In this document: positions 15,597-24,717 of the stretch, piece after piece
How positions within the stretch are numbered: position 1 is the first letter of the stretch
Layout: each line of letters starts with the position of its first letter
NCBI GenBank assembly: GCA_910586035.1
Contig: CAJUHT010000003.1
Coordinates: forward strand, 81,105-145,104
Length of the DNA: 64,000 bases
DNA from: an uncultured Christensenella sp.
Lineage (GTDB): Bacteria; Bacillota; Clostridia; Christensenellales; Borkfalkiaceae
Reading direction: 5' to 3'
Translations under genes and position numbers: made by a program
The notes under the pieces: model-generated
Told to the model about the DNA's origin: nothing
What the model saw: only the letters and a program-made list of their open reading frames with translations
The model's database searches: none

Positions 15597-15640
15597 AGCG
15601 GGCTGTACTTCGCAAATGAAGTACAGCCCGCTATTTTTTT
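15597..15640 (+). terminator. Strong plus-strand terminator
   Basis: Perfect 15-base stem AGCGGGCTGTACTTC / GAAGTACAGCCCGCT with loop GCAAAT, followed by ATTTTTTT. Confidence 0.85.
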
Positions 15641-15667
15641 GCCCTTCCAAATCTATATTATACCCCT

Positions 15668-15778
15668 TTAAACCGGCTCTTTACTTTCGGCTGTTAAAAG
15701 TTTTTCGCTTAATTTCAACGCTTCGGACACGGTGTTGAAAAAAGAGCGGCGCCCGCGGTTTAAACCGCAGGCGCCCAT
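15668..15778 (-). CDS. Tentative 36-aa ORF after rfbC
   Basis: An ATG 13 bases after the rfbC stop opens a 36-residue frame running through the terminator stem. Its second half (FFNTVSEALKLSEKLL) looks like an amphipathic helix. It has no ribosome site and no recognised relatives, so it may be fortuitous or a fossil of a lost gene end. Confidence 0.2.
   Translation of the reverse strand: MGACGLNRGRRSFFNTVSEALKLSEKLLTAESKEPV
15740..15776 (-). terminator. Terminator of the EPS1 operon
   Basis: Minus strand: near-perfect stem GGCGCCTGCGGTT / AACCGCGGGCGCC followed by GCTCTTTTTTC, just after the rfbC stop at 15792. Confidence 0.8.
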
Positions 15779-15791
15779 TTTTATTATTTAC

Positions 15792-16394
15792 TTAAAATTC
15801 AGTCCGTTCGATACTGCTCCACTTTGCGTCCTTTTCGCTTAGGTTGAGCGGAGTGCCGTCCTTCAACGTATACCCCTCTGGATTGGCGTTGCCCTTATAT
15901 TCGCCTACAACGCCCCAATCTATGCCTATTTCGGGGTCGTTCCAAGCTATGCCGCCCTCGTCGTTGGGGTGATAGAAATCGGTTACCTTATAGCAAAATT
16001 CCGCCGTTTGGGAAAGCACCAAAAAGCCGTGCGCAAATCCCTCGGATATATAAAACTGCTTTTTGTTCTCTTCCGTAAGCGTAACGCCGTACCACTTGCC
16101 GTACGTTTTACTGCCCTTGCGCAAATCTACCGCAACGTCGAAAACCTCGCCCTTGATTACGCGCACAAGCTTGCCTTGCGGGTAGCGTTTTTGAAAGTGC
16201 AGACCGCGAAGCACTCCCTTTGTGCTCATAGACTGATTGTCCTGCACAAAATTCATAGTCAGCCCCGCTTCTTCCATATCGCGCTTGCTGTACGTTTCCA
16301 TAAAATAGCCGCGGCTGTCGCCGTGCACTGAGGGCTCTATTATGTGCAAGCCCTCTATTCCGCCAACGTTTTTTGTTACTTTAATCTGCCCCAT
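15792..16394 (-). CDS. rfbC: dTDP-4-dehydrorhamnose 3,5-epimerase
   Basis: 200 aa cupin enzyme that epimerises C3 and C5 of dTDP-4-keto-6-deoxyglucose, the third step to dTDP-L-rhamnose. RGLHFQ carries the catalytic His66, and a Tyr near residue 135 (EFCYKVTDFY) is the acid. The C-terminus IGIDWG is typical. It is the last gene of the EPS1 operon, overlaps rfbD by 14 bases and is followed by a terminator. Length is slightly above the usual 180-190 residues. Confidence 0.95.
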   Translation of the reverse strand: MGQIKVTKNVGGIEGLHIIEPSVHGDSRGYFMETYSKRDMEEAGLTMNFVQDNQSMSTKGVLRGLHFQKRYPQGKLVRVIKGEVFDVAVDLRKGSKTYGKWYGVTLTEENKKQFYISEGFAHGFLVLSQTAEFCYKVTDFYHPNDEGGIAWNDPEIGIDWGVVGEYKGNANPEGYTLKDGTPLNLSEKDAKWSSIERTEF

Positions 16395-17244
16395 TGTCCA
16401 ATTCCTTTAAATATCTTTCAAGCGCGTCCTGCCAAGTAGGCAAAGGCTTAAAGCCGTTTTCCGTCAGTTTAGATTTATCAAGCCTGCTGTTAAACGGGCG
16501 CGCCGCCTTGGATAGCCCGTACTCTGCGGTTGTTACAGGTATTACGTTTACATTGCGGTTTGCGCACTTAAAAATTTCTTTGGCAAACTCGCACCAGCTT
16601 ATATATCCGCCCTCGTTGGTGGCGTGGTAATAGCCGTACTTTTCCGTTTCAATCATATCAACAAGCAGACGCGCAAGGTCGTACGTGTACGTAGGCGTGC
16701 CAATCTGGTCGTTTACCACCCGCAATTGGGAGTGTGTTTCCGAAAGGCGCAACATCGTCTTTATAAAGTTGTTTCCGTTTTTACCGAATACCCAGGCAAT
16801 TCGCACAATGAAATACTTTTCAAGTAGCGAAGATACCGCCAACTCCCCTTCGAGCTTGGTTTTGCCGTAAACGTTTAGCGGCTTGTACTCTTTACAGTCT
16901 GCAAGCCAGGGCGCTTCACCCGCGCCGTCAAAAACGTAGTCGGTAGACAGATACAATAGCTTGCAGTTGAGTTTTTTACATTCCCGCGCAATATTTTCCG
17001 TGCCGACGGCGTTTACAAGGCGCACGGCTTGCCCGTTGTCCTCCGCCGCGTCAACGGCGGTCCACGCCGCGCAGTGTACGACCGCTTCGGGCTGTATTTC
17101 CCGCATAACGCGCGCAACGCTTTTCGCTTCGGTTATGTCCATATCCTCTTTATCGAAGCCGTAAGCCGTATGTCCGCGGCGTTCAAGCTCGTTTACAACG
17201 TCGTACCCAAGCTGACCTTTAACGCCCGTTACAAGCACTTTCAT
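16381..17244 (-). CDS. rfbD: dTDP-4-dehydrorhamnose reductase
   Basis: 287 aa NAD(P)H-dependent short-chain dehydrogenase performing the last step to dTDP-L-rhamnose. It has the Rossmann motif GVKGQLGYD, the LSTDYVFDG segment and the catalytic YGKTK (Tyr-x-x-x-Lys). Length is normal. It overlaps rfbB by one base (ATGA type) and rfbC by 14 bases, so the set is translationally coupled. Confidence 0.95.
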   Translation of the reverse strand: MKVLVTGVKGQLGYDVVNELERRGHTAYGFDKEDMDITEAKSVARVMREIQPEAVVHCAAWTAVDAAEDNGQAVRLVNAVGTENIARECKKLNCKLLYLSTDYVFDGAGEAPWLADCKEYKPLNVYGKTKLEGELAVSSLLEKYFIVRIAWVFGKNGNNFIKTMLRLSETHSQLRVVNDQIGTPTYTYDLARLLVDMIETEKYGYYHATNEGGYISWCEFAKEIFKCANRNVNVIPVTTAEYGLSKAARPFNSRLDKSKLTENGFKPLPTWQDALERYLKELDNGAD

Positions 17245-18263
17245 TATCTGTTTTTATACATCCTTTCATAGTAGTTTTTGTATTCGCCCGATATAATTTC
17301 CTGCCACCATTCGCGGTTTTCGAGATACCATTTTATCGTCTTTTTTATGCCGTCGGCAAACTTTGTTTCGGGCAGCCAACCGAGCTCGTTATGAATTTTG
17401 GTAGGGTCGATTGCGTAGCGCAAGTCGTGCCCTTTTCTGTCGACAACGTAGGTTATAAGGCTTTCGGGCTTGCCGAGTTCCTTACATATCAGTTTTACGA
17501 TGTCGATATTTTTCATTTCGTTGTGCCCGCCTACGTTGTAAACCTCGCCTACCCTGCCCTTGTGTAGAATAAGGTCAATTGCCTTGCAGTGGTCCTCAAC
17601 GTACAGCCAGTCGCGCACGTTTTCTCCCTTGCCGTATACGGGGAGGGACTTGTCGTTGAGCGCGTTGGCTATCATAAGCGGAATGAGTTTTTCGGGGAAA
17701 TGATAGGGTCCGTAATTGTTGGAACAGCGGCTGATTGTTACGGGCAAGCCGTACGTTCTGTGATACGCCAGCACCAACAGGTCGGCGGACGCCTTACTCG
17801 AAGAATACGGACTGCTTGTGTGCAGGGGCGTAGTTTCGGTAAAAAACAGGTCGGGTCTGTCAAGCGGCAAGTCGCCGTACACCTCGTCGGTGGACACCTG
17901 ATGATAACGCCCAACCTTGTACTCGCGGCAGGCGTCCATAAGCGTTGCAGTACCCAAAATATTAGTCTGCAAAAATATCTGCGGTTCTTCTATGCTTCTG
18001 TCAACGTGGCTCTCCGCCGCAAAATTGACTACGGCGTCGGGGCGCTCCTCTTCAAACAGCGCAAACACGCCCTCGCGGTTGCAGATATCATCCTTAACAA
18101 AGCGGAAATTTTTATTTTCCATAACGCCTTTAAGCGTTGAAAGATTGCCCGCGTAAGTAAGGCTGTCAAGACATACTATGCGGTAATCGGGATACTTTTT
18201 AAGCATATGGAAAATGAAGTTAGAGCCGATAAATCCCGCTCCGCCCGTTACTATAATCGTCAT
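17244..18263 (-). CDS. rfbB: dTDP-glucose 4,6-dehydratase
   Basis: 339 aa extended short-chain dehydrogenase using tightly bound NAD+. It converts dTDP-glucose to dTDP-4-keto-6-deoxyglucose. Motifs: TGGAGFIGSNF at the N-terminus, HVDRSIEEP, the STDEVYGD segment with catalytic Asp-Glu, and YSSSKASAD (Tyr-x-x-x-Lys). Length is normal. It lies 13 bases after rfbA in the EPS1 operon. Confidence 0.96.
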   Translation of the reverse strand: MTIIVTGGAGFIGSNFIFHMLKKYPDYRIVCLDSLTYAGNLSTLKGVMENKNFRFVKDDICNREGVFALFEEERPDAVVNFAAESHVDRSIEEPQIFLQTNILGTATLMDACREYKVGRYHQVSTDEVYGDLPLDRPDLFFTETTPLHTSSPYSSSKASADLLVLAYHRTYGLPVTISRCSNNYGPYHFPEKLIPLMIANALNDKSLPVYGKGENVRDWLYVEDHCKAIDLILHKGRVGEVYNVGGHNEMKNIDIVKLICKELGKPESLITYVVDRKGHDLRYAIDPTKIHNELGWLPETKFADGIKKTIKWYLENREWWQEIISGEYKNYYERMYKNR

Positions 18264-18276
18264 TTTTTATCTCCCG

Positions 18277-19155
18277 TTAAAGGCGGCTTTCCGCCACTTT
18301 TTTAAGATGTTCGCCGTAGGGCGATTTACCGTAACTTTCGGCAATTTGCAATAGTCGAGCTTTGTCTATCCAGCCGTTGCGGTAGGCAATTTCTTCCGGC
18401 GCGGAAATGGTAACCGCCTGCCGCTGGGAAAGCACCCGCACAAACTCCGCCGCTTCGAAAAGACTGTCCATTGTGCCAGTATCCAGCCAGGCAAACCCCC
18501 TGTCCAAAAGCTGGACGGACAAATCGCCCTCGGCAAGGTATCTTGCGTTGAGGTCGGTTATTTCCAATTCCCCGCGTTTGGAAGGCTTTATTTCCTTGGC
18601 AAATTTTACCGCGCGGTTGTCGTAGAAATACAGCCCAGTAATACAGTAATTCGACTTGGGATTTAAGGGTTTTTCCTCCACCGACAAAACTTTGCCGTCG
18701 CCGTCAAACTCTACTATGCCGAACCTTTGCGGGTCCTTCACGCCGTAGCCGAATATTGTCGCTTTGCCGTTTTCGGCGTTTCTCTTTGCCTCCGACAGCA
18801 TTTTTTTAAAGCCGTGCCCGTAAAAAATGTTGTCGCCCAAAATCATTGCCACGTTGTCGCCGCCGATAAACTCCTCGCCTATTATAAACGCCTGCGCAAG
18901 TCCGTCGGGCGAGGGCTGTACGGCATACTGCAAGCTAATACCCATAGACTTTCCGTCGCCAAGCAATTCTTTAAACCTCGGCGTGTCCTGCGGCGTGGAT
19001 ATAATAAGTATATCCCTTATTCCCGCCGTCATAAGCGAGGAAAGCGGATAATATATCATAGGCTTGTCGTACACGGGCAAAAGCTGTTTGCTTGTAACCC
19101 TTGTAAGCGGGTACAGGCGCGTTCCCGAACCGCCCGCCAAAATTATTCCTTTCAT
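18277..19155 (-). CDS. rfbA: Glucose-1-phosphate thymidylyltransferase
   Basis: 292 aa. It makes dTDP-glucose from dTTP and glucose-1-phosphate, the entry to dTDP-L-rhamnose. The nucleotidyl-transferase signature GGSGTRLYPLT is at the N-terminus; EKPLNPKSNY and the ILGDNIFYG metal-binding Asp are present. Length is normal for RmlA. The start overlaps the flippase gene by 4 bases. Glucose-1-phosphate could come from glgP or the phosphohexomutase encoded in this window. Confidence 0.96.
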   Translation of the reverse strand: MKGIILAGGSGTRLYPLTRVTSKQLLPVYDKPMIYYPLSSLMTAGIRDILIISTPQDTPRFKELLGDGKSMGISLQYAVQPSPDGLAQAFIIGEEFIGGDNVAMILGDNIFYGHGFKKMLSEAKRNAENGKATIFGYGVKDPQRFGIVEFDGDGKVLSVEEKPLNPKSNYCITGLYFYDNRAVKFAKEIKPSKRGELEITDLNARYLAEGDLSVQLLDRGFAWLDTGTMDSLFEAAEFVRVLSQRQAVTISAPEEIAYRNGWIDKARLLQIAESYGKSPYGEHLKKVAESRL

Positions 19156-20672
19156 ACGTCTAATTCCTTATCAATTTTGTCCTGCGCTCGCTCTTCCGCT
19201 TGCACGCTCGTCGGCTCTCCGCTTTGTTCCGCCATCGTCTGTTCGGTTTGCGCAACTTCCGCCGTTTTGCCTTTTCTTTTAAAGAGCGAAACAAACAACT
19301 TATAGTTGAACAGGCAATATGCGGCAAACAGCGCGGCGTATACCGCCATTCCTATCCACAAACTTAAAAGGCTTGCGCACAGAATAAAACCCACCGTCAT
19401 AACCGCTTCGACTATAAACTCTTTTATAATTTTGACTTTTATAGTTTTAAGCACGAATATTTCGGAAAGTACCGAGTTAAACATAATAACGCCCACAACG
19501 CAACACAACAGCGCCGTAAGGTTATCGAAAACGTACGCACAAAGAGCAAACATGCTTATACCAAGCGCAATAGAAATTACGTTTGCAAGAAGCATAAGCT
19601 TTTCTTTGCGGTACACCTTTAAATAGTTGTTTGTAAGCAGGCTTACTTTGGAAGAAAATATGATTATGGGAAGCAAAATTCCCAAATACACCAAACTTTC
19701 CGAATACTTGGGCAACCATAAATTTAGTATCCAACTGCCGATGAAGTAAAACAGCATCATAAAAAACAGTACGGGTGAAAGCACGTTTCTTATGCTCTTG
19801 TACATAGATGGCAGTTTTTCAGGCTGAATACGCTGTAACGAAGGAAAAAGCACCACGCTTATTGCCGTAACAAACACCAAAAATATGTTGGATACACTGA
19901 ACGCAAACGAAACTTTTCCGAAAACAAGCTTGTCCCAATGCCACTGAATAAGCATTTTTGCACTGCCTATCATAAGCATTGCCGACCAGTTAGCCATCAT
20001 AAGGATAATGCCGGCAAGCACATTCACCTTCAATTCCTTGAAAGTTTCTTTCAGACCTATTAGTTTGCCGAAAAACAAACCCCTGTTGAATACGGCGCCT
20101 ATTACTATCCCCACAGCGTCGCCGAACAAATCGGCTAAGCAGTACCAGAAGAAATCGTTTACTTTAAGCGCGAGAAGCACTATAACGAAAACGCCGTAAG
20201 CCAACCGCTGGGCAATCGTAAGTATTACGTACTTGTTTATCCTGTTTGTGATTTGAAACATATAGGAGCTGTACGTAACTATATTTTTGGTTATTATGCC
20301 TACGGCTACAAGGACGAATATAATTTTGTTTGCGCCGCCGAATGCAAACAGCGAAACGGCTATTGCGGCAAACGATATTACGCTTGTAAATATGAGCAAC
20401 ACTACAAACTGCGAGCGGAGCCTTGCCTTGTCCAGCTCCTCGTAGTCGTATTTAGAGTATCTTAAAACAAGCCCGTCCAACAGACCGAAGTGCAAAACGC
20501 CCACGTAGCCGACGTACAACACGTACATCTGCCAATTGGCGTACTGCAACTCGTCGATAAAACGCGGCACTATAAGCGTTAATATAAAGCTTACGGAAAG
20601 AGATATGATTTGCGCTATAATAGAATAAACGACGTTTTTGGCAAATTTTTTTGTAGTAATCGTCTGCGCCAT
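19152..20672 (-). CDS. Wzx-type polysaccharide flippase
   Basis: About 506 aa from the ATG at 20672; homologues begin near TKKFAKNVVYS, so a TTG further upstream is unlikely. It has about 12-14 membrane segments of the MOP superfamily and should export the undecaprenyl-linked EPS1 repeat unit. The C-terminal ~40 residues are hydrophilic and rich in Glu and Gln (cytoplasmic tail), unusual but common in Clostridia. It lies 4 bases after the SDR gene, with no strong ribosome site of its own, so coupling is likely. It is the only Wzx-like gene in the window. Confidence 0.85.
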   Translation of the reverse strand: MAQTITTKKFAKNVVYSIIAQIISLSVSFILTLIVPRFIDELQYANWQMYVLYVGYVGVLHFGLLDGLVLRYSKYDYEELDKARLRSQFVVLLIFTSVISFAAIAVSLFAFGGANKIIFVLVAVGIITKNIVTYSSYMFQITNRINKYVILTIAQRLAYGVFVIVLLALKVNDFFWYCLADLFGDAVGIVIGAVFNRGLFFGKLIGLKETFKELKVNVLAGIILMMANWSAMLMIGSAKMLIQWHWDKLVFGKVSFAFSVSNIFLVFVTAISVVLFPSLQRIQPEKLPSMYKSIRNVLSPVLFFMMLFYFIGSWILNLWLPKYSESLVYLGILLPIIIFSSKVSLLTNNYLKVYRKEKLMLLANVISIALGISMFALCAYVFDNLTALLCCVVGVIMFNSVLSEIFVLKTIKVKIIKEFIVEAVMTVGFILCASLLSLWIGMAVYAALFAAYCLFNYKLFVSLFKRKGKTAEVAQTEQTMAEQSGEPTSVQAEERAQDKIDKELDV

Positions 20673-20676
20673 AAGG

Positions 20677-21669
20677 TTATTTTTTGTGCTTCCGCATATA
20701 TTCAATCATTTTCTCAAACGACTCTTTTAAATGAGTTTTTGCAGTAAAACCCAACGCCTGCAATTTTTGCGCGGAAAGATTCATTTTAAGCTTAGGCGCA
20801 TATCCGAACCGAGAAATATCCTCCGCTTCGTTTATGAGCACCCGTATACCGTTGCCGAAGTTTTCCGCCACCATACAAGCCATTTCGTAAACCGAACAAT
20901 AAGTCTGTTCGTCCGCGGCGTTATACGCCTCGCCTGAAACGCCCTTTAAAAGTACTGTAAAAATAGCTTCCACCGCGTCGCCAATATAGAGATAGTTTCT
21001 CTTTGTTTCGCCCTTGGTATTCAAAACAATATCGCGGTTTTCAAGCGCGCACCGCGCAAGCTCGGCAAACAGTCTGCCGTCGTCATATTCCACGCCTTCG
21101 CCGAAAGTCTGCGTAAGGCGCACAACTTTTACGGGCACGCCGTATTCCGAAAAATATGAAGCGCACAGACACTCGCAAAGGCGCTTGCTTTCGGGATAGC
21201 TTGAACGCGCTTTCATAGAATTGAGATTTGTAGGTGAGGATTCGTAAATCTTTTCGTCGGTTGAGGGCGTGCCGTACACTTCCATAGTGGAAAGATAAAC
21301 AACGCTTTCAACATTGTTTTTAACGGCGAAATCCAACACTCGCTTAGTGCCGTTAATCGAATTTGAAATGACTTCGACGGGGCGCGCAACAAAATCTTTG
21401 CTTGCTGTATGGCTGGCGCAATGAATTATATAATCAACCCCCATATCCTCGGCGGCTAACTCGCAAATATCGCAGACAAGCAAATTTAAGCGAGCCTGCG
21501 GCAAGTCATTAAAAACTTTTTTCGCCTTTTCGATATTTCTTACCAACGCAACAACGCACGGAGGATTTTGCGAGTCGTAAGTGAGCAACGCGTTTACAAG
21601 CGCCCTGCCGAGCAAGCCGCCTGCGCCGGTTACTAAAATTTTTTTGCCGTCAAAAACCGTTAAATTCAT
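20677..21669 (-). CDS. NAD-dependent epimerase/dehydratase (SDR), paired with cytidylyltransferase
   Basis: 330 aa extended SDR. It has a GAGGLLGRAL nucleotide-binding loop, an LSTMEVYG strand and a YPESKR catalytic Tyr-x-x-x-Lys. The C-terminal half resembles nucleotide-sugar epimerases. The substrate cannot be told from sequence. Its start overlaps the IspD/TarI-like gene by 4 bases, so it probably acts on the same pathway, perhaps on a CDP-linked sugar or polyol. Confidence 0.8.
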   Translation of the reverse strand: MNLTVFDGKKILVTGAGGLLGRALVNALLTYDSQNPPCVVALVRNIEKAKKVFNDLPQARLNLLVCDICELAAEDMGVDYIIHCASHTASKDFVARPVEVISNSINGTKRVLDFAVKNNVESVVYLSTMEVYGTPSTDEKIYESSPTNLNSMKARSSYPESKRLCECLCASYFSEYGVPVKVVRLTQTFGEGVEYDDGRLFAELARCALENRDIVLNTKGETKRNYLYIGDAVEAIFTVLLKGVSGEAYNAADEQTYCSVYEMACMVAENFGNGIRVLINEAEDISRFGYAPKLKMNLSAQKLQALGFTAKTHLKESFEKMIEYMRKHKK

Positions 21670-22406
21670 TGACCGTCGCCCTCTTCCAAACCGTAAATTT
21701 GCGCGTCCTCCTTTGCGTCGAGTATGGCGCGCATAGAGTAAAAATCGTCGGGCGTAGTTATCTTTATATTTTCGTAAGGACCGTCTACCATATAGAGCTT
21801 ATAGCCGAATTTTTGCATAAGCGTACAGGAATCAACCGTATCCGTAATATTCTGGCTCAACGCCTTTTCGTGAGCGCCTAAAATATCGTCAAGCCAAAAA
21901 CTTTGGGGGGCTTTGGCTACGCGCGACTGCACCCTTGAAGGGACCTGCTCAACAATACCGTCTTTGCCGACGACAACTATGGTTTCCTTAACTATTCCCG
22001 CGGTAATTGCCGAGCCGTTCTTTTTTACGCACTCTATATTTTGCGACAGTAACCGACTGTTTATAAGCGGACGAACTCCGTCGTGAATTAAAACTACGGC
22101 TCTTTCACCGGCGGCAATTTCCTTAGCGGCACAAAGCCCGTTATAAATAGATAACTGCCCCGACTTGCCGCCCGCAACAATCTTTTTCACCTTTTCTATG
22201 CGGTATTTATACAAAAGAGCTTTAAGATGCGGTATCCACTCCTCCACGCACGCAATTACAACTGCGTTTATTTCCGCATTTTTTTCGAAATGTTCGAGAG
22301 TGTGAATTATTATAGGTTTGCCGTGAACGTTTAAAAACTGTTTGGGTATTTCTTTACTTCGCATACGGCTACCCACGCCGCCCGCAAATATTACGCCTAT
22401 GTTCAT
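21666..22406 (-). CDS. IspD/TarI-family cytidylyltransferase
   Basis: 246 aa nucleotidyltransferase. FAGGVGSRM at the N-terminus is the CTP-binding loop with a basic Arg. IHDGVRPLI and the PQSFWLDDI and ITDTVDSCTLM segments are typical of the family. IspD makes CDP-methylerythritol for isoprenoids; TarI makes CDP-ribitol. Its position in a polysaccharide operon with LicD and an SDR favours a TarI-like role in supplying a CDP-activated polyol or related alcohol. The MEP-pathway role is not excluded. Confidence 0.82.
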   Translation of the reverse strand: MNIGVIFAGGVGSRMRSKEIPKQFLNVHGKPIIIHTLEHFEKNAEINAVVIACVEEWIPHLKALLYKYRIEKVKKIVAGGKSGQLSIYNGLCAAKEIAAGERAVVLIHDGVRPLINSRLLSQNIECVKKNGSAITAGIVKETIVVVGKDGIVEQVPSRVQSRVAKAPQSFWLDDILGAHEKALSQNITDTVDSCTLMQKFGYKLYMVDGPYENIKITTPDDFYSMRAILDAKEDAQIYGLEEGDGQ

Positions 22407-22420
22407 AATCTTTTCCGTCC

Positions 22421-23761
22421 TTATTGCGCGCCTTTAATTTGAGCCGACGTTCTGCCTTTAACGACCTTGCTTTTCTTTCTTCCGAAAACGAGATAATACA
22501 AAAGAGTTATCCAAACAATTTCGTAAATAAATCCTAAATGGAATCTTCTAAAAAGTTGCTCCAATATAGGAAAATAAATAACGGAATAAATCAACATACA
22601 ATATATTATCCAAGACAAACTAAAATTTTTGCGCTCGGCTTTTACATACAGCCATTGATAAAACAAACCTACCGTAAACGGAAAAACTATAACGCCTAAA
22701 TATCCAAAGTCTTCAACATACGGCTTAAAAGCCGAAAAAATATTCGAGTAATAATGGTATCCGTCAGGTGTTACATAATCTATAAAAGGGTCTATTTGAT
22801 TTACTGTTGCATTTAATTTTACGTTTATTAAGCTTAATATCTCGCTTAAAGAACTCAAAAAGGTTGTAAACGTTGATTTACCATATAATAATTGCCCGTC
22901 GAAATCTTTAAGCCATACATTAAAGTTGTTAAGTCCCGAGGCACTGTAAATACTAAATTGGTCAAAAAAACTTGATTTGTACTGTTTAGCAACGCCAAGT
23001 AAAAAGAAAATTAAAACTATTACAGCAAGTAATAAAGCGGCGCGTATAACAATCTTTAAATTGGCATTTTTACAATGCAAATTTTTACCATAAATAAAAA
23101 CCCAAATACTTACGGTATATATTGCAAAACGCAAAAATAAATTTCTTTCCGTTGATATAAGTATTAAGACTAAAAATAAAAATACCGGAACAATTAGTTT
23201 TACAATACTAATTTTGTCTTCACGCGCATAAATCCTAATGAATAACCTAAATACGTTTAAATAAGCTATTGCCACAACCACTTCGCGGAATTGATTAAAA
23301 ATAAAACCGGGAGAATAATGTTCTCCGCTTTGCATTTCGTATATTCGCCTTAAAATGGAAGTAAAAGACGACGATATGCCGGCATCCAAAATCAACTTGA
23401 CAATATAAATACCTGTAAATATCGCGGAAATTACTAAAAAAATATTTACGGGATATTTTGTTTTTATTATAAAAGATTTTCTCAATTCCGTCGCATTTAC
23501 ATTATTAGGCGCTTTGCAAGGTCTTTTAAGCGCCTGAACTACCAAGCAACCGCCGCCAAAAGCCAAAAGCGCGGAAGTAACGTACAATACAAAGTATTCG
23601 TTTATACTGACTGCCCACTTATTGTAGTTGATTAAAACCACAGAAAAAGTTGCTAAAAACATCAAGCATAATAAAAACCAGGGAGACATTAAACTACGTT
23701 TCCCTAAAAAATAAGATATTAACGTTAACATTATAAGTATAACGAACATCAAAAAAGCCAT
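22421..23761 (-). CDS. Wzy-type oligosaccharide repeat-unit polymerase
   Basis: 446 aa very hydrophobic protein with about 11-12 membrane segments and a larger external loop in the second half (around residues 270-350), the usual topology of O-antigen/capsule polymerases. Sequence conservation in this group is low, so the call rests on topology and position between glycosyltransferases and the flippase. It is AT-richer than its neighbours, a common trait of wzy genes. Confidence 0.75.
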   Translation of the reverse strand: MAFLMFVILIMLTLISYFLGKRSLMSPWFLLCLMFLATFSVVLINYNKWAVSINEYFVLYVTSALLAFGGGCLVVQALKRPCKAPNNVNATELRKSFIIKTKYPVNIFLVISAIFTGIYIVKLILDAGISSSFTSILRRIYEMQSGEHYSPGFIFNQFREVVVAIAYLNVFRLFIRIYAREDKISIVKLIVPVFLFLVLILISTERNLFLRFAIYTVSIWVFIYGKNLHCKNANLKIVIRAALLLAVIVLIFFLLGVAKQYKSSFFDQFSIYSASGLNNFNVWLKDFDGQLLYGKSTFTTFLSSLSEILSLINVKLNATVNQIDPFIDYVTPDGYHYYSNIFSAFKPYVEDFGYLGVIVFPFTVGLFYQWLYVKAERKNFSLSWIIYCMLIYSVIYFPILEQLFRRFHLGFIYEIVWITLLYYLVFGRKKSKVVKGRTSAQIKGAQ

Positions 23762-23785
23762 ATTATACCCAACTATTCCATTAAA

Positions 23786-24712
23786 TTAAAACAAACCGAA
23801 AATTACTTTAAGCCAAAAATTTGACCGCCCTTCGTTAGCGTAACGCCGCAATTCTTTTTGATTTTTTAATATCTGCCTTTTACCCTTACGCGTATCTGCC
23901 CCCGCGCACATTTCTATAATAGGATATTTACAGGTAAGCTCAGGGCATTTAAGGCACAATTCCCGCGCAGTCTTGCTTCTGTAATTTCTCAATTCGTTAT
24001 GCTTGATTTTTCTGAATTTTGCCCTTAATCTCTTGCCGAAACTTGCCTTATAGGCGCCAACTACGTTAGCTCCGTGCTGACGGTATTTCATAAACGAACG
24101 ATTATCGTAGACAATCCCCTTTCCCATAGCCGCTACCAAAGCTATCCACCCGTCGTGATTTTTGAGATTAAGCACGTCAGGCGCAGGTCTTTTGTCTTCT
24201 TTGCAAATAATCCGCTTAAATTGCTTGGTTAAAGCCATTGTGCATCCGCAAAGAACGTTTTGACACAAAATTCCTTCGGGGTTAAGAAATACCCTTTCGT
24301 CGTCAGGCAACCACCGCAAGCCAAGCGACTTGCCTTCCCCGTTCACACACTCTTGATTAGAAACGTAAAGATTTGCACCGCTATCTTTAAGCGTTTTAAC
24401 CGCTTCGTACAATTTATTTTCCAGCCATATATCGTCCTGGTCGGCAAATGCATAATAATCAAAAGTATCCGGCGTAGCATACAAGGCGTTCATAAACGAA
24501 TTGCCCACGCCGACGTTTTGGGCAAATTCAACGTGAACGTTATCATAATTTTCAGCGTATTCGCTAAGTATTTGCTTGGTTTCGTCAACAGAGCCATCGT
24601 CCCTGACGTAAAGCGTAACAGAAACGTTTACCTGACCCAATATACTGTCAAGCTGTTCCCGCAAATATTTTTCGCCGTTATACGTGCTCATTATTACAGC
24701 AACGTTATCCAC
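23786..24712 (-). CDS. GT2 glycosyltransferase, rhamnosyltransferase-like
   Basis: 308 aa GT-A fold. IMSTYNGEKYLREQLDSIL at the N-terminus and the DQDDIWL metal-binding motif resemble rhamnosyltransferases that use dTDP-L-rhamnose, which this operon makes. C-terminal ~60 residues are basic. It should act on the lipid-linked repeat unit at the inner face of the membrane. The exact linkage is unknown. Confidence 0.85.
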   Translation of the reverse strand: MDNVAVIMSTYNGEKYLREQLDSILGQVNVSVTLYVRDDGSVDETKQILSEYAENYDNVHVEFAQNVGVGNSFMNALYATPDTFDYYAFADQDDIWLENKLYEAVKTLKDSGANLYVSNQECVNGEGKSLGLRWLPDDERVFLNPEGILCQNVLCGCTMALTKQFKRIICKEDKRPAPDVLNLKNHDGWIALVAAMGKGIVYDNRSFMKYRQHGANVVGAYKASFGKRLRAKFRKIKHNELRNYRSKTARELCLKCPELTCKYPIIEMCAGADTRKGKRQILKNQKELRRYANEGRSNFWLKVIFGLF

Positions 24713-24717
24713 TACAC

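Noticed and set aside
21666..22406. Assignment as IspD of the MEP isoprenoid pathway
   Set aside because: The family is right, but the gene overlaps an SDR inside a polysaccharide operon with LicD and no other isoprenoid gene is near; I kept the broader IspD/TarI label.
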